Origin: Candidatus Thiothrix putei
GTDB taxonomy: Bacteria; Pseudomonadota; Gammaproteobacteria; Thiotrichales; Thiotrichaceae
Length of the DNA: 64,000 nucleotides
Assembly: GCA_029972225.1 (NCBI GenBank)
Contig: CP124756.1
Location: 2,586,001 to 2,650,000, forward strand
Reading direction: 5' to 3'
Shown: in pieces, positions 60,083-64,000 of the stretch
How the letters are laid out: each line of letters opens with the position of its first letter
Position numbering within the stretch: position 1 is the stretch's first letter
Position numbers and translations under genes: made by a program
The notes under the pieces: generated by a model
Database searches by the model: none
What the model saw: the letters and a program-made list of their open reading frames with translations, nothing else
Told to the model about the DNA's origin: nothing

Positions 60083-62740
60083 TTATGCCAGACGTGGGTT
60101 AGGTTTTTCAGGGTTGATGCCGTATTTTTCCATCGCTTTCACCAGATCAGCGGCGGGCAGGGATTTTTCATCCACCAACGCTTTCAATGCGGCAATCACG
60201 ATGTAATGACGGTTCACCTCGAAATGTTTACGCAGTTGCGCACGGGTATCGCTACGCCCAAAACCATCTGTTCCCAGCACCGTGAACGGCATCGGCAGCC
60301 ATGCACGAATCTGGTCAGGGTATTGGCGGATGTAGTCGGTTGCAGCAATTGCGGGGCCACGTTGCCCTTTCATCGCTTGGGTGACATACGGTACTTTCGC
60401 GTCATCCAGTGGGTGCAACATATTCCAGCGGTCACAATCACGTGCTTCTCGCGCCAGTTCGTTGAAACTGGTCACGCTCCACACATTCGCATCCACGCTC
60501 CATTCCTTGTCGAGCATTTCGGCTGCGGCAATCACTTCGCGCAAGATCGTGCCGGAACCCATCAGTTGCACTTTTTTGCGCTTTTTGCCGCCGCCACTGA
60601 ACAAGTACATGCCTTTGACAATGCCGTCTTCGACACCAGCAGGCATAGCCGGATGCGTGTAATTTTCGTTCATCGCAGTGATGTAGTAATACACATCTTC
60701 CTGATCCTGATACATGCGTTTCAGACCATTCTGCACGATCACCGCCAACTCATAAGAGAAGGTCGGGTCATAAGACAAGCAGTTCGGAATCAAACCCGCC
60801 TGAATCAGCCCATGCCCATCCTGATGCTGCAAGCCTTCGCCCGCCAGCGTGGTACGCCCTGCCGTGCCACCAATCAGGAAGCCGCGAGCACGCGAATCGC
60901 CCGCTGCCCACGCCAAATCACCAATGCGCTGGAAACCAAACATCGAGTAGTAAATGTAAAACGGCACCATGTTCACCCCGTGGGTGCTGTACGCCGTTGC
61001 TGCTGCAATCCATGACGAGAATGCGCCTGCTTCGTTAATGCCCTCTTCCAAGATCTGCCCAGTCTTGTCCTCTTTGTAGAACATGACCTGATCTTTATCC
61101 TGCGGCTCGTACAATTGCCCGACCGAGGAATAAATCCCCATCTGACGGAACATGCCTTCCATCCCGAAAGTACGCGCCTCATCCGGCACGATAGGCACGA
61201 CGTTTTTACCCATGTTTTTGTCACGCGCCAACAAAGTCAGCAAGCGCACGAAGACCATTGTGGTGGACATTTCGCGGTCGCCGGTGCTTTCCAGCAGCGG
61301 TTGGAAAATCGAAATATCCGGTACTTTCAGCGGAGTCGCGTGGGTTTGGCGTTGTGGCAGGAAACCACCCAAGGCTTTGCGGCGTTCCAGCATGTACTGC
61401 ATTTCTTCGCCGTTCGGGTCAGGGCGGTAATATTTGGCTTCTGCCGCATCCGCATCACTCAACGGGATATTGAAGCGGTTTTTGTAGGCAATCATTTCCT
61501 CGCCACTCAGCTTTTTCTGCGAGTGGGTACGGTTCTGGCCTTCGCCCGCTGAACCCATGCCGTAACCTTTCACGGTATGCGCAAGGATAACGGTTGGTTG
61601 CCCGGTGTGATTCACGGCGGCGTGGTAAGCCGCGTAAACCTTGTGCGGGTCGTGACCGCCACGGTTTAAACGCCAGATGTCCGCGTCGCTCATTTTGGCG
61701 ACCATTTCCTTCAGCTCAGGGTATTTGCCGAAGAAGTTTTCACGCACGTATTTGCCGTCTTTGGATTTGTAGTTTTGGTATTCGCCATCGACCGCTTCCA
61801 TCATGCGGGCTTTGAGTAAGCCGTCTTTGTCTTTAGCGAGGAGTGGATCCCAATACGAACCCCACAGCACTTTGATGACATTCCAGCCTGCGCCACGGAA
61901 CACCGCTTCGAGTTCCTGCACGATTTTGCCATTGCCGCGTACCGGGCCGTCGAGGCGTTGCAGGTTGCAGTTCACGACCCACACGAGGTTATCGAGTTTT
62001 TCGCGTCCACCGAGGGAAATCGCGCCGAGGGTTTCCGGCTCATCGGTTTCACCGTCACCGACGAATGCCCAGACTTTACGGTTAGCGGTTTCTGCCAACT
62101 TGCGGTCTTGCAGGTATTTCATGAAACGCGCTTGGTAGATCGACTTGATCGGCCCCAAACCCATTGAAACTGTGGGGAACTGCCAATAATCCGGCATCAA
62201 CCAAGGGTGCGGATACGATGACAAACCGCCACCATCGACTTCCTGACGGAAACCATCGAGGTCTTCTTCAGTAAACCGCCCTTCGAGGAAGGAGCGTGCG
62301 TACATACCCGGTGCTGCGTGACCTTGGATATACAGCAAGTCGCCGCCGTGTTGCGGAGAAGGTGCGTGCCAGAAATGGTTCATGCCCACATCGTATAACG
62401 TCGCAGCGGAGGCGAAGGTGGCAATATGCCCGCCCAATTCGGGGCTTTCGCGGTTGGCGCGTACCACCATCGCCGCCGCATTCCAGCGGATGTAGGAGCG
62501 CAAACGGGCTTCAATCGCGGGTTTGCCGGGGGTATGGCTTTCTTTATGCGGGGGAATGGTATTGATATAAGCGGTGTTGGCAGAGTACGGTAAATTCGCG
62601 CCATTATGACGGGCGGTCGCAATCAGCTCTTCTAGCAAGAAGTGGGCACGTTCCACACCTTCTGCTTCGATGACTGCTTCAAGTGATTCAGTCCACTCTT
62701 TGGTTTCTTGTAAATCAATGTCTTGCATGGAATTATGCAT
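60083..62740 (-). CDS. aceE: Pyruvate dehydrogenase E1 component (homodimeric type)
   Basis: 885 residues, the usual AceE length. Thiamine-diphosphate motif [20 protein letters not shown]...NCN, with [13 protein letters not shown] and [14 protein letters not shown] loop regions. It decarboxylates pyruvate and transfers the acetyl unit to lipoyl E2. The start at 62740 has GAGG at 7 nt. It is first in the aceE-aceF-lpdA operon. The 206-nt upstream gap is AT-rich and shared with the divergent rnt gene. Confidence 0.97.
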   Translation of the reverse strand: MHNSMQDIDLQETKEWTESLEAVIEAEGVERAHFLLEELIATARHNGANLPYSANTAYINTIPPHKESHTPGKPAIEARLRSYIRWNAAAMVVRANRESPELGGHIATFASAATLYDVGMNHFWHAPSPQHGGDLLYIQGHAAPGMYARSFLEGRFTEEDLDGFRQEVDGGGLSSYPHPWLMPDYWQFPTVSMGLGPIKSIYQARFMKYLQDRKLAETANRKVWAFVGDGETDEPETLGAISLGGREKLDNLVWVVNCNLQRLDGPVRGNGKIVQELEAVFRGAGWNVIKVLWGSYWDPLLAKDKDGLLKARMMEAVDGEYQNYKSKDGKYVRENFFGKYPELKEMVAKMSDADIWRLNRGGHDPHKVYAAYHAAVNHTGQPTVILAHTVKGYGMGSAGEGQNRTHSQKKLSGEEMIAYKNRFNIPLSDADAAEAKYYRPDPNGEEMQYMLERRKALGGFLPQRQTHATPLKVPDISIFQPLLESTGDREMSTTMVFVRLLTLLARDKNMGKNVVPIVPDEARTFGMEGMFRQMGIYSSVGQLYEPQDKDQVMFYKEDKTGQILEEGINEAGAFSSWIAAATAYSTHGVNMVPFYIYYSMFGFQRIGDLAWAAGDSRARGFLIGGTAGRTTLAGEGLQHQDGHGLIQAGLIPNCLSYDPTFSYELAVIVQNGLKRMYQDQEDVYYYITAMNENYTHPAMPAGVEDGIVKGMYLFSGGGKKRKKVQLMGSGTILREVIAAAEMLDKEWSVDANVWSVTSFNELAREARDCDRWNMLHPLDDAKVPYVTQAMKGQRGPAIAATDYIRQYPDQIRAWLPMPFTVLGTDGFGRSDTRAQLRKHFEVNRHYIVIAALKALVDEKSLPAADLVKAMEKYGINPEKPNPRLA

Positions 62741-62946
62741 GGTCTATCCTCTTTTTTCCAGCGGTAAGCCTGAATCACCAAATGGTAACGCATCCAGATG
62801 GACACGAACCGTAACACAAAATGCTGAATTTCTGAAGATAAAAATAACATAAAAAATATAAGTTTATTTTTCATATTCTTATGAAGACTAAATATTTTCT
62901 TAAATCTTTTGTAGGCATTTTCTATCAGTTCCGTTAAGCTCTCGTT

Positions 62947-63588
62947 ATGACAGATGATATAGATATAATCCCCATTGCCGGACGTTTCCGTGGCTTCCTC
63001 CCCGTAGTGGTAGACGTAGAAACAGGTGGCTTTGATTGCCGCAAGGATGCGTTGCTGGAACTGGCAGCCGTGGTGTTGCGCATCGACGAAAAAGGTGAGC
63101 TATCCCGCCACCGCACGTTCAATTGGCACATCGAACCCTTCCCGAATGCCAATATGGATCCCAAATCGCTGGAAGTGAATGGTATCAAGCCGTTTAGCCC
63201 ATTGCGCATGGCAGTCCCAGAGCCAAAAGCAATGGAGGAGTTCTTCAAGGTGATCCGTAAAGAAGTGAAGATTAACCGTTGCAACCGTGCCATTTTGGTC
63301 GGGCATAACGCACCGTTTGATTTGAACTTTGTTCATGCTGCTTCTGACCGGATTAAAGCGACCCGCAACCCGTTTCACCCATTCAGTACGTTGGATACCG
63401 TTTCATTAGGCGCGGTAATGTATGGACAGACAGTTTTGGCTCGTCTTGCACAAGCAGCCGGTATGGGCTGGGATGCAGATTGTGCGCATTCAGCCGTGTA
63501 TGATGCTGAAAAGACAGCCGATTTATTTTGCCATTTCGTGAACACTTGGCAAACGCTGGATGCAGCGTTTAAAGCGGTTGAGAATTAG
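62947..63588 (+). CDS. rnt: Ribonuclease T
   Basis: 213 residues. DEDDh exonuclease: LPVVVDVETGGFD (Asp, Glu), NRAILVGHNAPFDLNFVHAA (Asp) and DCAHSAVYDAEKTADLF (His, Asp). It trims 3' ends of tRNA, 5S and 23S rRNA. It is monocistronic and divergent from aceE. Confidence 0.96.
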   Translation: MTDDIDIIPIAGRFRGFLPVVVDVETGGFDCRKDALLELAAVVLRIDEKGELSRHRTFNWHIEPFPNANMDPKSLEVNGIKPFSPLRMAVPEPKAMEEFFKVIRKEVKINRCNRAILVGHNAPFDLNFVHAASDRIKATRNPFHPFSTLDTVSLGAVMYGQTVLARLAQAAGMGWDADCAHSAVYDAEKTADLFCHFVNTWQTLDAAFKAVEN

Positions 63589-63617
63589 CAGCGTTGGATA
63601 ACTAAAGTTAGCCTTTA

Positions 63618-64000
63618 TCATGATGATGTCGTATGCTTTTCTTGATCTGACATGCCCGTGATTTGTTTGCGGCGGGTTTCGCATGAGAGTTGGGCTTCTT
63701 TGTGTCCTTGGGCTGCTGCTCTTTCAAACCACATCCATGCTTGCTCTTTATCCAATTTAACGCCTTCGCCCCAATTAAACATCCATCCCAACGTATACAA
63801 AGCATCGGCATCTTTTTGAACAGCGGCCTGTTTCAACCAGAACAACGCTTGTGCGTAGTTCATGTCAGCACGGTATATCTTTCCCAATTTAACTTGTGCT
63901 GCGACATCCCCTCGGAGGGCAGCTTTACGGAACCATTGCAGCGCATACCCCTTATCATCCTTCACACCATAACCAGAGAAATACATCTCCCCCAACTCAC
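63618..64000 (-). CDS. Sel1-repeat protein, N-terminus cut by window edge
   Basis: At least 127 residues, with the frame open to base 64000. Three Sel1-like units are visible (LGEMYFSGYGVKDDKGYALQWFRKAA, QVKLGKIYRADMNYAQALFWLKQAA, LYTLGWMFNWGEGVKLDKEQ), followed by a basic tail. Sel1 repeats form alpha solenoids for protein contacts; the specific role is unknown. The true start lies beyond the window. Confidence 0.85.
   Translation of the reverse strand, partial: ELGEMYFSGYGVKDDKGYALQWFRKAALRGDVAAQVKLGKIYRADMNYAQALFWLKQAAVQKDADALYTLGWMFNWGEGVKLDKEQAWMWFERAAAQGHKEAQLSCETRRKQITGMSDQEKHTTSS

Overview
The window looks like a chromosomal segment from a gammaproteobacterium, probably a Thiothrix-like sulfur oxidiser (Thiotrichales). 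This rests on the synteny of tRNA-Val-thrS-infC-rpmI-rplT-pheS-pheT-ihfA-merR-tRNA-Pro, on grpE-dnaK-dnaJ-dapB, and on sulfur-linked genes: a YeeE/YedE transporter, a DUF523 protein and a persulfide dioxygenase remnant. The taxon is inference; no 16S gene is present.

Layout. 1-2.4 kb: pnp (C-terminus off the edge) and rpsO. 2.4-5.7 kb: a FemAB/GNAT-like protein, cytochrome c', a YeeE/YedE transporter and a cytochrome b. 5.7-11.3 kb: the heat-shock cluster ybbN-grpE-dnaK-dnaJ-dapB, with sigma-32-type promoters before grpE and dnaK. 11.3-15.5 kb: a DUF945 protein, murJ and a periplasmic SGNH protein. 15.6-21.4 kb: a MacAB-TolC-like efflux operon that is broken twice, by an IS630-family element in the permease and by a frameshift in the outer-membrane factor. 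21.4-26.9 kb: an orphan type I restriction gene (hsdR) split by a TnpB-only element and an ISKra4-family element, and also frameshifted. 27-28.6 kb: two PIN-toxin modules on opposite strands and a truncated persulfide dioxygenase. 28.7-33.4 kb: a subtilisin-like protease, a NYN-domain protein and a 725-residue helical-repeat protein.

33.6-35.5 kb holds the most interesting locus: a two-gene candidate graspetide system. A 325-residue protein ends in two copies of a TTxxxxEE motif (TTLALGEEDGG and TTLAIGEEDGG) and is followed 12 nt later by an ATP-grasp ligase. The motif matches the plesiocin-type ester-crosslinked core, but here it is the tail of a large protein with a DUF6174-like domain and an EF-hand-like loop instead of a short leader.

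35.5-46.3 kb: a secreted protein, hrcA, a YfaZ-like outer-membrane protein, an ISAzo13-family element, nadK, recN, a DUF523-DUF1722 protein with a glutathione peroxidase, aguA-aguB (agmatine to putrescine) and a small secreted protein. 46.4-56.8 kb: an aminotransferase, a lytic transglycosylase, tRNA-Leu, tRNA-Pro and the translation cluster. 57-62.7 kb: the pyruvate dehydrogenase operon aceE-aceF-lpdA, with a palindromic repeat translated into the Lpd linker. The right end carries RNase T and a partial Sel1-repeat protein.

No gap longer than 300 bases lacks a gene or mobile element. The intergenic stretches of 100-230 bases (26864-27037, 33416-33619, 39529-39755, 45926-46064, 62741-62946) hold only the sites listed, if anything.
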